DNA from: an uncultured Clostridia bacterium
GTDB taxonomy: Bacteria; Bacillota; Clostridia; Oscillospirales; Acutalibacteraceae
Length of the DNA: 25,405 bases
Assembly: GCA_937912175.1 (NCBI GenBank)
Contig: CALDOU010000035.1
Span: 1-25,405 of the forward strand
Direction: 5' to 3'
How positions within the stretch are numbered: the first letter of the stretch is position 1; each line of letters begins with the position of its first letter. The notes below the pieces were generated by a model, which was given only the letters and a program-made list of their open reading frames with translations, did no database searches and was not told where the DNA came from. The position numbers and the translations under genes were made by a program. Shown here in pieces: positions 6,688 to 16,672 of this stretch.

Positions 6688-8010
6688 TTATTTTGAAAAC
6701 ATCGTAAAATTTTCTTCGGGAGCAATCAATACTCCTTTTTCATCGTCAAATTTCATATGAGCTTTTGTACCGTTATGTACTGTAATATTTTCAAATCCCG
6801 TCTTTTTTACAAAAGAATCCAAATCGGTTTGTTCTAAACGTAAATGGTCATCAAAGTTTCCCCCACAAACAGATATTGGGATATGAGAATTTTTACTAAA
6901 CAACCTTTTTAATTCTTTTTGGCAATCAAATTGATCAGCGAATAAAAATCCTCCTAATGTTCCTATACATCTTACAAAAGGACTTTCAGTCTTTAAAAGT
7001 TCATATGCTGCATTACCCGTGTTTTTTATGGAACTTTGAAGTATCAACCCTCCCAGTTCATCTTTTTTACTCGATACATTTGCGGCAACATGTGCTGCTG
7101 CCGCTCCCCCTAACGAATAACCATGCAATATTATATCTGAACTTTGAATATTAAGTTTTTGATTTACATAATCATAAATTTTTTGAGCATCAGAGTATAT
7201 GCCGCTTTGTCTGATTTTGCCACCGGATACTGCTTCACCACTTTCCCCAAACCCTTTATAATCTACGCCGACTACGGTAGCACCTTTTTTTAAATACATT
7301 TTTAAAACATCTTGAATTTGAGAAGCATTGGATGACCCGCTCCCCGAATAAAATATTATGTATTTACCGGAAAGCTCCCCTTGTTTATTACCTTTATAAA
7401 CATATCCTTTTAAATCTTCACTGACATTTATAGCTTCGCCTCCCGTTACATTTGGGATTTCCCTTAGGTTTTCTTTTTGACCGATTACCGCTCTTTGAAA
7501 AAAATTATCGGACTTTTTATAAATTACTGCTGTTCCGATTATTACAGTACCGGCTAAAGCAGCAATTCCAACAGCTTTAATTGCTTTTTTCACAGCCTTT
7601 GGATTATCCTCAATCTCTTTTTTAATTTTTTGATATTTATTTAAAATAGAATTACTTATACTTGAAAAAACGGTTGAATTATCAGGTTCATAATTTTTGG
7701 CGCCTGATACATTGTTAAACGGTAAAAACATAAGAGAAAAAATTACGGCAATAATTTTTGAGGTAAAATTGGATTTTCCTCCGGCTACTTCTGCCGTCAT
7801 ATCATCCGATAGTTCTTCTACATCTTTATAATTACCACACATTAAAGCGGCTTTTAATATAAATTCAAAAAATTCTTCTTCACTTAGGTCCTTTACCAAT
7901 TCTTTGGCATAAGCAAACATTTCGTCCAAATCTCTTAATTGGCAAATTTTTTTAAGATAACTATCATTTAAATAAATTTTTTGACATAATTTCAATTCGT
8001 TTTCTGTCAT
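6688..8010 (-). CDS. Alpha/beta-hydrolase with Nif11-like double-Gly leader
   Basis: A 440-residue protein with four parts. Residues 1-78 look like a Nif11-type precursor leader: helical, with ELVKDLSEEEFFEF, ending ELSDDMTAEVAGG with Gly77-Gly78. Residues 79-103 look like a second export signal (KSNFTSK, hydrophobic IIAVIFSLMFLPF, NVSGA). Residues 143-164 form another hydrophobic segment. Residues 215-440 are an alpha/beta-hydrolase with a GYSLGG elbow (Ser299), a likely acid at Asp387/388 (NFDDH) and likely His418 (KAHMKF). The fold is that of serine esterases, lipases and peptidases; the substrate is unknown. The start at 8010 is chosen because an extended -10 element lies directly before the earlier ATG (8049), so that ATG would not be transcribed, and because Nif11 leaders begin MTENEL-like. 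AGAGG lies 12 bases upstream. A leader on a complete enzyme is unusual. Confidence 0.8.
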   Translation of the reverse strand: MTENELKLCQKIYLNDSYLKKICQLRDLDEMFAYAKELVKDLSEEEFFEFILKAALMCGNYKDVEELSDDMTAEVAGGKSNFTSKIIAVIFSLMFLPFNNVSGAKNYEPDNSTVFSSISNSILNKYQKIKKEIEDNPKAVKKAIKAVGIAALAGTVIIGTAVIYKKSDNFFQRAVIGQKENLREIPNVTGGEAINVSEDLKGYVYKGNKQGELSGKYIIFYSGSGSSNASQIQDVLKMYLKKGATVVGVDYKGFGESGEAVSGGKIRQSGIYSDAQKIYDYVNQKLNIQSSDIILHGYSLGGAAAAHVAANVSSKKDELGGLILQSSIKNTGNAAYELLKTESPFVRCIGTLGGFLFADQFDCQKELKRLFSKNSHIPISVCGGNFDDHLRLEQTDLDSFVKKTGFENITVHNGTKAHMKFDDEKGVLIAPEENFTMFSK

Positions 8011-8049
8011 TTTAAAACAAAACCTCTTTTTTAATTTATGATATTTCAT

Positions 8050-8058
8050 ATTATATCA
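8050..8058 (-). promoter_or_regulatory. Extended -10 promoter for the leader-hydrolase gene
   Basis: The minus strand reads TGATATAAT (8050-8058), a TGn-extended -10 with a perfect hexamer. A weak -35 (TGTAAA, 8071-8076) lies 15 bases upstream. Transcription would begin near 8043, which decides for the start codon at 8010. Confidence 0.6.
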
Positions 8059-8158
8059 CAATTTTTAAAATTTACACCACTTTTGATAAAATAGTATTTT
8101 TAATATATTATATAAAATATAATTTTGTCGTTTTAAAAACTATTTTGGAGGATTAAAT

Positions 8159-11100
8159 TTGCTTCAGTTTATTTTGGGAAGATGCGGAGTGGGAAAATCC
8201 GCCTCTTTAAGAAATATTTTAAAAGAAAAACTAAACCAAGGTCTAAATAAAATCATTTTAATCGTTCCGGAACAAAGTTCTTTCAGTAACGAAAGACGGA
8301 TGTTGGAATATTTAGGTAACATTAATTTTAACAAAATTAATGTTTTAAGTTTTTCTAGACTTTATGATTTTGTGTCCAAAGTTTTAAATATACCCATTAA
8401 AAAAACAGACAGCAATATCGCTCAAACTATACTAATGAACTTGGCGATAGAAAACGTTAAAGACAGTCTTAAATTATATAAAAAATCTTCTTCAAACAGC
8501 GAAATCGCTCAACTGATGTTACATATACTTAAAGAATTCAAATCCTATAAAATTAACATGGAAACCCTTGATAATATTGCAAATCTTACTGACAAAGATA
8601 TTATCAAACAAAAGATTTCCGAAATAAAGCTAATTATAAATTCTTATGAGAATTTATCTAAAAATAATTTTGAAAACTCCATTGATAATTTGAATCGCCT
8701 TGAAAATATTTTAAAAAACAACAACATATTTGAAGGCTACAACATATTTTTTGATGAATTCAGCAGCTTTACACCACAACAGTTAAGTATTTTAAAAATA
8801 TTGGCAAAACAGGCTCAAAATACTTATATCACGCTTTGCTGTGATAAAATCCCTCAAAAATCAGACATTCAAGAAAAAAACTTATTTTCTTGTGTTTATA
8901 ATACTTTTTTTAAAATAAGTGAAATGGCGCAAAAGCAATCTATAAAAATAAATAACCCTATTGTGCTTGAAAAAACTTCAAGATTTGAAAATGAAGAACT
9001 TCAAACCTTGGAGAAAAATTTATTCAACCCTCAAAAAAAACAGTTTAACGCCCCAAATTCCTGTATAGGACTATATAATGCACTTACTACGATTGAAGAA
9101 TGTGAACAAATTGCAAAAACAATTCGCAAATTGGTAATTGAACAAAACTATCGTTACAGAGATTTTGCGGTTTTAACCCGAAATATTGAAAATTATTCCG
9201 AAAAATTAAAAAATGTTTTCAAGCAATACGAAATACCATATTTTTTAAACACACCCTCAAAAATACACAATAAAAGCACCTCTGTTTTGGTTTTATCCGC
9301 ACTCGATATAATTAACTCAAACTACGATTCTTCAACAGTGTTGAGATTTTTAAAAACAGGTCTTACGGACTTATCCACAGAAGACATTTTTGAAGTGGAA
9401 AACTACGTTTTTCTTTGGAATATTTCAGGCAAAGAATGGTTGCAAGAATTTACTATGCACCCGGAAGGGTTTTCCAAAACATTTGAAGAAAATCATTTGG
9501 AAAAATTAAAAAGACTTAACGAACTCAGGGGAAAAATAATTCTTCCGTTAGAAAATTTCAAAAACAAAATAAAACAAAAAAATTATAACGGCAAAGCTAT
9601 TTCAGAAGCAATTTTTGAATTACTGATGCAGGTTAATGCGCCTTGTAATTTAAAAAACATTTGTAGCAAATTAATTGCAGAAAATCGAATTTTTGAAGCC
9701 GAACAAGAAGCAAAAGTTTGGGATTATATTATGAATGCACTCAGTGAGATTTCCGCATTCTTATGCAATACAAAAATTTCCGTTAAAAAATATTCGGAAA
9801 TTTTACTTTCGGTAATAGGTTCAATAAATTTTTCTTCTATTCCTCAAAGTGTTGACAATGTTGTTATAGGTGCCTCAAATTTAGTAAGATTGTCTTCGCC
9901 GAAAGTGGTTTTTATACTGGGAGCGGTTAACGGAGAATTTCCCAAAATTCCCACACAATCAGAAATATTTACGGATTATGAAATTAATCATATTTCTTCC
10001 TTGGGAACAGACATCACAAACAATAATGAAAATTTTTTAATAGAAGAACGGTTTTTGGCTTATATGGCGCTAACAAATGCCTCTCAAAAACTTTTTATAA
10101 GCTGGCCGACCTCCGATTCGGAAAATTCCGGAAATCTTCCTTCCGAAATAATAAAAGAAATTAAAGAAATTTTTCCGAAAATAAAAATTTTTAACAGATA
10201 TAATTACACTCTTGAAGAAACTTTGTGGTCTGAAAAGCCCGCTTTTTCGGATTGCGCTAAAAATTGGAACGCTAATTATGAAACCATAAACTCACTTAAA
10301 AATTATTTTTTAAATAATAAGGATTATATTCACAAGTGTAATTCTTTAAATAATATGTTTAAAAGGAAAACACTTAATTTTGAAAACCCAGAAATTTCAA
10401 AATCTTTATTTTCTAAAGATATAAAGCTGTCAGCATCTCAACTTGAAAAATATTACAAATGTAAATTCGGATATTTTTGCGAATATGTACTTAAAGCCAA
10501 ACCACTTAAACGTGCGGAGTTCAATTCTTTGGAATACGGAAGTTTAGTTCACTATGTATTTGAAAAATTATTTAAAAAATATTCCAAAGATGAGTTAATA
10601 TCTTCTCCTAAAGACCTAATCCAAAAATCAATTTCTGAAATAACGGAAACTTATGTTAACAAAAAATTAGGCGGCTTTGAAAATAAAAACTCAAGATTTG
10701 TTTATATAATTGAAAAATTAAAAAAGTCCCTTTATTTACTCGTAAACAGGTTTATTGAAGAATTTACACAAAGTTCTTTTGTGCTCTCTGATTTGGAGCT
10801 CGAAATATCCTCAAAAAGCAAAGTAAAACCGCTGTGTTTTGCATTGCCCGATAAAAATAAAGTATTAATAGAAGGTAAAGTTGACCGTGTGGACATTATG
10901 AAAACCCCAAACGGCAATTATATCCGAATAATAGACTATAAAACGGGGAATAAAGAATTCAAGCTTTCCGATGTTTTATACGGATTAAATATGCAAATGT
11001 TAATATACCTTTTAACCATTCAAAAAAACGGGTCACAAAAATACGGAAATGTTATTCCGGCGGGAATACTTTACTTTAAAGCGTTAAAACCTTCAGCAGA

Positions 11101-11533
11101 CGTTCAAAATAAAAATGATATTTCAAAAATAAATTTACAAATACAAAAAGAATTAAAAATGAACGGACTTATTTTAGATAACATAAGCGTAGTTGAGGGA
11201 ATGGAAAAAAGCGGTAAAGGTATGTTTATTCCTGCGGAGATAAAAGACGGCAAAATAAATTCTAAATCATTAACGGACCTTAATGAGCTGGGAGTTATAG
11301 CAAAATATATTGAAAAACTGACAATAGAAATGGTTGAAAATTTAAAATGCGGAAATATAAACTCAGAGCCAATTATTCAAAACGGAGTTAGCACTTGTCA
11401 GTATTGCGAATATTTTCCGATATGTAAATACAAAAAAGAAAATTTCAAAAAAATCATCTCTATTACCGATAACAAAAAAGTTTTGGAAAAGATGAAAGAA
11501 TGTATTGAACAGAAAACGAAAAATAAAAATTAA
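8159..11533 (+). CDS. addB: AddB, ATP-dependent helicase/nuclease subunit B
   Basis: AddB is the partner of AddA in the AddAB complex, which unwinds and resects double-strand DNA ends up to a Chi site, preparing RecA-dependent repair. The 1124-residue length is normal. The Walker A-like motif GRCGVGKS is at residues 7-14. The RecB-type nuclease motif IDYKTG has Asp926 and Lys928. An iron-sulphur cluster is indicated by Cys768 together with Cys1080, Cys1083 and Cys1089 (C-x2-C-x5-C), the same arrangement as in Bacillus AddB. The start is TTG at 8159 with GGAGG 8 bases upstream; the protein begins MLQFILGRCG as expected. It is followed 13 bases later by addA, so the two form an operon. The upstream 109-base gap to the divergent hydrolase gene should hold the promoter, but I see no strong one. 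Confidence 0.96.
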   Translation: MLQFILGRCGVGKSASLRNILKEKLNQGLNKIILIVPEQSSFSNERRMLEYLGNINFNKINVLSFSRLYDFVSKVLNIPIKKTDSNIAQTILMNLAIENVKDSLKLYKKSSSNSEIAQLMLHILKEFKSYKINMETLDNIANLTDKDIIKQKISEIKLIINSYENLSKNNFENSIDNLNRLENILKNNNIFEGYNIFFDEFSSFTPQQLSILKILAKQAQNTYITLCCDKIPQKSDIQEKNLFSCVYNTFFKISEMAQKQSIKINNPIVLEKTSRFENEELQTLEKNLFNPQKKQFNAPNSCIGLYNALTTIEECEQIAKTIRKLVIEQNYRYRDFAVLTRNIENYSEKLKNVFKQYEIPYFLNTPSKIHNKSTSVLVLSALDIINSNYDSSTVLRFLKTGLTDLSTEDIFEVENYVFLWNISGKEWLQEFTMHPEGFSKTFEENHLEKLKRLNELRGKIILPLENFKNKIKQKNYNGKAISEAIFELLMQVNAPCNLKNICSKLIAENRIFEAEQEAKVWDYIMNALSEISAFLCNTKISVKKYSEILLSVIGSINFSSIPQSVDNVVIGASNLVRLSSPKVVFILGAVNGEFPKIPTQSEIFTDYEINHISSLGTDITNNNENFLIEERFLAYMALTNASQKLFISWPTSDSENSGNLPSEIIKEIKEIFPKIKIFNRYNYTLEETLWSEKPAFSDCAKNWNANYETINSLKNYFLNNKDYIHKCNSLNNMFKRKTLNFENPEISKSLFSKDIKLSASQLEKYYKCKFGYFCEYVLKAKPLKRAEFNSLEYGSLVHYVFEKLFKKYSKDELISSPKDLIQKSISEITETYVNKKLGGFENKNSRFVYIIEKLKKSLYLLVNRFIEEFTQSSFVLSDLELEISSKSKVKPLCFALPDKNKVLIEGKVDRVDIMKTPNGNYIRIIDYKTGNKEFKLSDVLYGLNMQMLIYLLTIQKNGSQKYGNVIPAGILYFKALKPSADVQNKNDISKINLQIQKELKMNGLILDNISVVEGMEKSGKGMFIPAEIKDGKINSKSLTDLNELGVIAKYIEKLTIEMVENLKCGNINSEPIIQNGVSTCQYCEYFPICKYKKENFKKIISITDNKKVLEKMKECIEQKTKNKN

Positions 11534-11546
11534 AAGGAGGGGAAAA

Positions 11547-14500
11547 ATGAATAGAAAGTGGACAGAAAATCAACAAAACGCCATAAATGCTACCAAAGGT
11601 ACAATTTTGGTTTCTGCTGCGGCAGGTTCCGGAAAAACATCGGTATTGGTTCAAAGGGTTATAGAACAAATTACCGATGATAAAAATCCCACAGATATAG
11701 ATAAGTTTTTGATAGTAACTTTTACAAAAGCAGCCGCTCAAGAAATGAAAAACCGAATTTACAACGAATTGTCAAAAATGATAATAAAAAATCCGGAAAA
11801 CACCAACTTACATCGGCAACGTATGATTTTAAAATATTCTCAAATAGGTACCATTGATAGTTTTTGCAGCAATATAGTAAAAGAGAATTTCTATAAGTTG
11901 GGAATATCTCCAAAAATAAATATAGCCACCGAAAACGAAATAAAAATTTTAAAAAGCAAAGCAATGGAAAATACCCTTAATTATTTCTATGATTTAAAAG
12001 ATGAAAATTTTAAAAAAGTTTCGGAAGCTTTCAGCAATGAAAAAAACGATGAAGGTCTTTCCGATGTAATAGAAAAAATTTATGATTTTACTCTTTCTTT
12101 ACCGTTTCCCGAAGTATGGATGGATGAAAGATTGGAAACATATAAAAACTCAAAAAAAAGCAATGTTTTATCAGAAAATCCCTGGATTAAAACAGTAATT
12201 ACCGATACTCAAAGCAAAATGGACATATCAAAAAAATTAATGTCTCAAATGTTACAAATTACCAAAAATAATGATGAACTAAAAAAAGCATATGGTGAGG
12301 CTTTAAATAAAGATTCAGAACAATTGACGGAACTTTGCAACGTTTTAAATTCAAATAATTGGGAAAAAATATGTCAAAAAATAAATTCGTTTGCGTTTTC
12401 AAAATTTAAACCATTAAAAAACAAAGGATTGGAATATGAAAAAAACTTAATAGCAACCAAACGTGAATATATTAAAAATACTTTTAAAAAAATAAGTTAT
12501 TATTTTTCTTTTTCTCAACAAGATATTCTTGAAAGTTTGGATTCGCTTTATGAGATAACGGAAACACTGTTTAAAGCGGTAAAATATTTTAAAGATGAGT
12601 TATACTCTTTAAAAGTTGCCGAAAATGTATATGATTTCAGCGATTTGGAACATTGGGCCTTACAGCTTTTGACTGAAATTGAAAACGGAAAAATCAAAAA
12701 AAGTAAAACCGCAGAGGAAATATCAAACCAATATAAAGAAATAGTTATTGATGAATATCAAGATATCAATGAAATACAAGATGTTATTTTTAAAATGATA
12801 AGCAAAAATGAAAATAATATCTTTTCCGTCGGCGATGTTAAACAAAGTATATATCGGTTTAGAAAATCAAAACCCGATATATTTTTAAACAAAAAAGAAA
12901 AATTTAAAATTTACAATAAAAATTCCGAATGTTATCCCGCAAAAATAATACTCGGAAAAAATTTCAGAAGTAAAAAAAGTATTATTGACGGAATAAACTT
13001 TATTTTTGAATGTTTGATGTCCAAAGACGTAGGCGAAATTACATATAATCAAGAAGAAATTCTTTTTCCCGGAGCGGTTTATCCCGAAGAAAATGAGCCG
13101 GACATAAATTTTTCCATAATAGACACTTCAAAATCCGAAGAAAATTCAGATATACAGGAAGCTCAGTTTATTGCAAATAAAATATTGGAAATGATATCAA
13201 AAGGTTATACGGTGTTTGAAAACGGACAAAACAGACCTATAACCTACAGTGATTTTTGCATACTTTTGCGTAGTCACAAGGCTCACGCTCATATATACAA
13301 AAATGAACTTTTTAAATGTGGAATTCCGACTTGGTCGGAATCCAACGAAAATTTTTTGGATACTTCCGAAATTTCAACAATGATTTCGTTATTACAGGTA
13401 ATAAATAACCCCACCCAAGACATTCCTCTTATTTCGATTTTGCTAAGCCCCATTTTTGACTTTACCATAGATGAAGTTAGCCTAATTCGTAATTTTGATA
13501 AAGAAAATGCTTTTTACTTTTCTTTAAAAAGCTATATGAATGATTTTTCGGAAAACACAGAAAACAAAAGTAAAAAAGACGAGTTATTATTCAAAAAATC
13601 AGAATACTTTTTTAAAATCATAAATACATACAGGCAACTTTCCGTGACTATGCCGTGCAATGAATTGATAGACTTGATTTACAATGAAACGGACTACCCC
13701 TCCATGTGTTTGGCCACTGAAAATGGGGAACTCAAAAAAGCAAACCTTATGCTGTTATCCGAATATGCAAAAAAATTTGAAAACCAACACAAAGGAGGTC
13801 TTCATGGATTTTTAAATTTTATTGATGGTATAAAGCGGAAAAAATCAGACTTGCCTTCCGCTTCAATATCTTCGGAAACGGAAAACACCGTAAAAATAAT
13901 GAGCATTCATAAATCAAAAGGTTTGGAATTTCCGGTATGTATTGTTGCCGGTTGTTCCAAAAAATTCAATATATCTTCCGAAAATGTGGAAATACATTCG
14001 GATTTAGGCCTTGGAATAAAATTGAAAACTTCCGATGGCATGGCTTTTTACGATAATATAGTAAGAAACGCAATTTTACTTCAAAACAAGCGTGAAGATA
14101 TTTCAGAAGAGATGCGTATACTTTATGTTGCACTTACCCGAGCAAAACAAAAGCTTTTTTTAATTTCTTCATTGAAAGAACCTAAGCAAACAATCGGCAA
14201 GATTTTTTCGCTTGTAAATGAAAATACTTTTCAAAAGATTCCTCCTCAAATTATATCAAACTGTAATTCTGTTACCGAATGGCTTTTACTTTGCTTATCG
14301 CAAAGCAATTTAAAAAACAAAATTTGTTCTTTAGCGGGATTAAACGAATATATTTCCGAAAACGATTTTAAAAGTCTTAATTGGACTGTTAATTTTATAT
14401 CAGAAAATTCAAGAGATGATGATATTACAGAAGTTGAGGAAGAATCCATTTGCGAAAAAAATACGGAAGTTAAAAAAATAAATAACGAGCTATTTGAAAA

Positions 14501-15155
14501 ATTAAATCAACGATTTCACTTTAAATATCCCCAAGAAGATTTAACCGGACTTCCTTTAAAAGTGTCGGCTTCCAAATTAACCGAACACGGTGAATGGCAA
14601 AACTATATTGCATCCTCGGTCCCAAATTTTATGTCTTCCAAAAATTTGACTCCCGCCGACAGAGGCACCGCTACCCACAAATTTATGTACTGTATGGATT
14701 TTAAAAACGCCTCGCAAAACGGAGTTATCAGTGAATTAAATCGTATAAAATCTTTAGGATTTTTGGATAATAACGAATCCGAAGTAATTGATATCCGCTC
14801 AATTGAAAAATTTATTAAGAGCGAAATAGGAAAAAGAATATTAAAAAGTCCTCAAATTCTTCGTGAACATCGTTTTTCAGTAAAAATAGATTCAAAATAT
14901 TTAGGCGATTATAATTGTTCTGAAAATCATTATACAGTAATGCAAGGAGCTGTTGATTGTGCATTTTTAGAAAACAATAAATTTATAATAGTGGATTATA
15001 AAACCGATAAAGTAAACTCAATAAATGAGCTTTGGAACAAATATTCAAAACAACTGGAACTTTATAAATATGCTATTGAGCAATCAAAAAATATTCCGGT
15101 TTCCGAACTTGTTTTATATTCTTTTAATTTAAATGATTGCTATATTTCAAAATAA
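11547..15155 (+). CDS. addA: AddA, ATP-dependent helicase/nuclease subunit A
   Basis: AddA is the UvrD-type 3'-5' helicase and nuclease subunit of AddAB. The protein has 1202 residues, close to the Bacillus protein. It has the Walker A motif SAAAGSGKTS (residues 23-32), motif II DEYQD (402-406), motif III-like GDVKQSIYRFR, a late helicase motif IMSIHKSKGLEFPV, motif VI YVALTRAKQKLF and the C-terminal nuclease motif VDYKT with Asp1150 and Lys1152. The ATG at 11547 is chosen because AGGAGGGG lies 5 bases upstream and because AddA proteins begin with WTENQQNAI-like sequence; an in-frame GTG or TTG further up would overlap addB. All catalytic motifs look intact, so the pair should be functional. 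A bidirectional hairpin follows. Confidence 0.97.
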   Translation: MNRKWTENQQNAINATKGTILVSAAAGSGKTSVLVQRVIEQITDDKNPTDIDKFLIVTFTKAAAQEMKNRIYNELSKMIIKNPENTNLHRQRMILKYSQIGTIDSFCSNIVKENFYKLGISPKINIATENEIKILKSKAMENTLNYFYDLKDENFKKVSEAFSNEKNDEGLSDVIEKIYDFTLSLPFPEVWMDERLETYKNSKKSNVLSENPWIKTVITDTQSKMDISKKLMSQMLQITKNNDELKKAYGEALNKDSEQLTELCNVLNSNNWEKICQKINSFAFSKFKPLKNKGLEYEKNLIATKREYIKNTFKKISYYFSFSQQDILESLDSLYEITETLFKAVKYFKDELYSLKVAENVYDFSDLEHWALQLLTEIENGKIKKSKTAEEISNQYKEIVIDEYQDINEIQDVIFKMISKNENNIFSVGDVKQSIYRFRKSKPDIFLNKKEKFKIYNKNSECYPAKIILGKNFRSKKSIIDGINFIFECLMSKDVGEITYNQEEILFPGAVYPEENEPDINFSIIDTSKSEENSDIQEAQFIANKILEMISKGYTVFENGQNRPITYSDFCILLRSHKAHAHIYKNELFKCGIPTWSESNENFLDTSEISTMISLLQVINNPTQDIPLISILLSPIFDFTIDEVSLIRNFDKENAFYFSLKSYMNDFSENTENKSKKDELLFKKSEYFFKIINTYRQLSVTMPCNELIDLIYNETDYPSMCLATENGELKKANLMLLSEYAKKFENQHKGGLHGFLNFIDGIKRKKSDLPSASISSETENTVKIMSIHKSKGLEFPVCIVAGCSKKFNISSENVEIHSDLGLGIKLKTSDGMAFYDNIVRNAILLQNKREDISEEMRILYVALTRAKQKLFLISSLKEPKQTIGKIFSLVNENTFQKIPPQIISNCNSVTEWLLLCLSQSNLKNKICSLAGLNEYISENDFKSLNWTVNFISENSRDDDITEVEEESICEKNTEVKKINNELFEKLNQRFHFKYPQEDLTGLPLKVSASKLTEHGEWQNYIASSVPNFMSSKNLTPADRGTATHKFMYCMDFKNASQNGVISELNRIKSLGFLDNNESEVIDIRSIEKFIKSEIGKRILKSPQILREHRFSVKIDSKYLGDYNCSENHYTVMQGAVDCAFLENNKFIIVDYKTDKVNSINELWNKYSKQLELYKYAIEQSKNIPVSELVLYSFNLNDCYISK

Positions 15156-15187
15156 AGAATACTAAATTTTAAAATTTTTCAATATGA

Positions 15188-15212
15188 AAGCCACTCGTTA
15201 AACGAGCGGCTT
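15188..15212. terminator. Shared terminator of addBA and radA
   Basis: AAGCCACTCG (15188-15197) pairs with CGAGCGGCTT (15203-15212) with one A-C mismatch and a 5-base loop, between two convergent genes. T-rich flanks are present on both sides but short. Confidence 0.65.
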
Positions 15213-15218
15213 AATTTA

Positions 15219-16592
15219 TCAACGAAGTGCCGTTTCTACCGCGGACCTTATATCTTTTACTCCTATAATTTCTATATTAAAGTTTTTTAGATGGCTTAAA
15301 GATTTATAATTATAATAAGGAATAATACATTTTTTAAAACCAAGCCTTTCGGCTTCTTTAATACGCAATTCACAGTTGGGTACCGCACGAATTTCTCCGG
15401 CAAGACCTATTTCTCCAAGTGCTATAATATCGTCATTCACAACCATATCCTTCAATCCGGAAACCAGTGCAATTGCAACCGAAAGGTCGGCCGCAGGTTC
15501 ATCTAACTTCAATCCCCCGACGACATTAATATAAGCATCGGTCGAAGAAAAAAAGTATCCCGCTCTTTTTTCCAAAACAGCCAAAATTAAAGACATACGA
15601 TTGTAGTCAAATCCGGTAGCCATTCTTCTTGGGTTACCGAAACTTGTTGTAGTAACCAAACCTTGCACTTCTGTTAAAATCGGCCTGGAACCTTCCATCA
15701 CACACGCAACGCAAATACCGGAAACCCCCGTTGGCTTACCCGCAAGCATAAGAGCGGAAGGATTTTCTACCTCTTGTAATCCTTCGTTATTCATACAAAA
15801 CACGCCTATTTCATTGGTAGAACCATGACGGTTTTTTACCGCTCTTAAAATTCGGTAAGAAGTTTGATTGTCGCCTTCAAAATAAAGCACGGCGTCCACC
15901 ATATGTTCCAATACTTTCGGCCCTGCTATTGCTCCATCTTTATTAACATGGCCTATCATAATAACCGTAATATCCAGCGATTTTGAAAGCTTTAAAAATG
16001 TATTGGCGCATTCTTTAACCTGAGAAACACTGCCCGGAAAAGATGCGGAATCAGGATTGTTCATTGTTTGAACGGAATCAATTACAACAACATCCGGATG
16101 AGTAAATTCTATTTCTGCGGAAATTTGATTTAAATTTGTTTCTGTCATTATAAAAAGATTTTCATTATCAACCCCAAGCCTTGTGGCACGCATTTTTATT
16201 TGGCGCCTTGATTCTTCCCCCGAAACATATAAAATTTTTAAATTTTTATCTAAATAATTACAAATTTGAAGGAGTAATGTAGATTTTCCTATTCCCGGAG
16301 TCCCTCCTAAAAGTGAAAGAGAGCCTTTGACAATCCCTCCGCCAAAAACACGGTCCAATTCTTTAAATCCGGTACGATAACGTGTTTCTTCGTTAATATC
16401 TATATTATTCATGGAAACCTGATTTATATCAGAGGCACTAAATTTAAAACTACTTGATTTGCTTTTGGGAGTAACTTCTCTTATTTCTTCAACCATTGTA
16501 TTTCCTTGCCCGCAAGATGGGCAAATACCATTCCATTTTGCTGATTCAAATCCACATTCCGAACAAACAAATACATTTTTTATCTTTTTCAT
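15219..16592 (-). CDS. radA: RadA/Sms DNA repair protein
   Basis: RadA is a RecA-like, DnaB-like motor that helps branch migration and processing of recombination intermediates. The protein has 457 residues, the usual length. An N-terminal zinc finger has Cys10, Cys13, Cys24 and Cys27 (CSEC, CPSC). Walker A is GGTPGIGKST (96-105) and Walker B-like VVVIDSVQT lies near 168-176. The C-terminal part is the Lon-protease-like domain (GYFFSSTDAYINVVGGLKLDEPAADL). The hallmark KNRFG motif reads KNRHG at 253-257, a Phe-to-His change worth checking. The ATG at 16592 is set by the zinc-finger start; the nearest Shine-Dalgarno (AAAGGA) is about 16 bases away, which is weak. It lies 80 bases downstream of cwlD on the same strand. 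Confidence 0.95.
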   Translation of the reverse strand: MKKIKNVFVCSECGFESAKWNGICPSCGQGNTMVEEIREVTPKSKSSSFKFSASDINQVSMNNIDINEETRYRTGFKELDRVFGGGIVKGSLSLLGGTPGIGKSTLLLQICNYLDKNLKILYVSGEESRRQIKMRATRLGVDNENLFIMTETNLNQISAEIEFTHPDVVVIDSVQTMNNPDSASFPGSVSQVKECANTFLKLSKSLDITVIMIGHVNKDGAIAGPKVLEHMVDAVLYFEGDNQTSYRILRAVKNRHGSTNEIGVFCMNNEGLQEVENPSALMLAGKPTGVSGICVACVMEGSRPILTEVQGLVTTTSFGNPRRMATGFDYNRMSLILAVLEKRAGYFFSSTDAYINVVGGLKLDEPAADLSVAIALVSGLKDMVVNDDIIALGEIGLAGEIRAVPNCELRIKEAERLGFKKCIIPYYNYKSLSHLKNFNIEIIGVKDIRSAVETALR

Positions 16593-16672
16593 TTTCTTAT
16601 TATTTACATCCTTTGTTTTTAATTATTTTACTTTAATTATACACATGCTTATATTCATTTTTAAACCATAAT

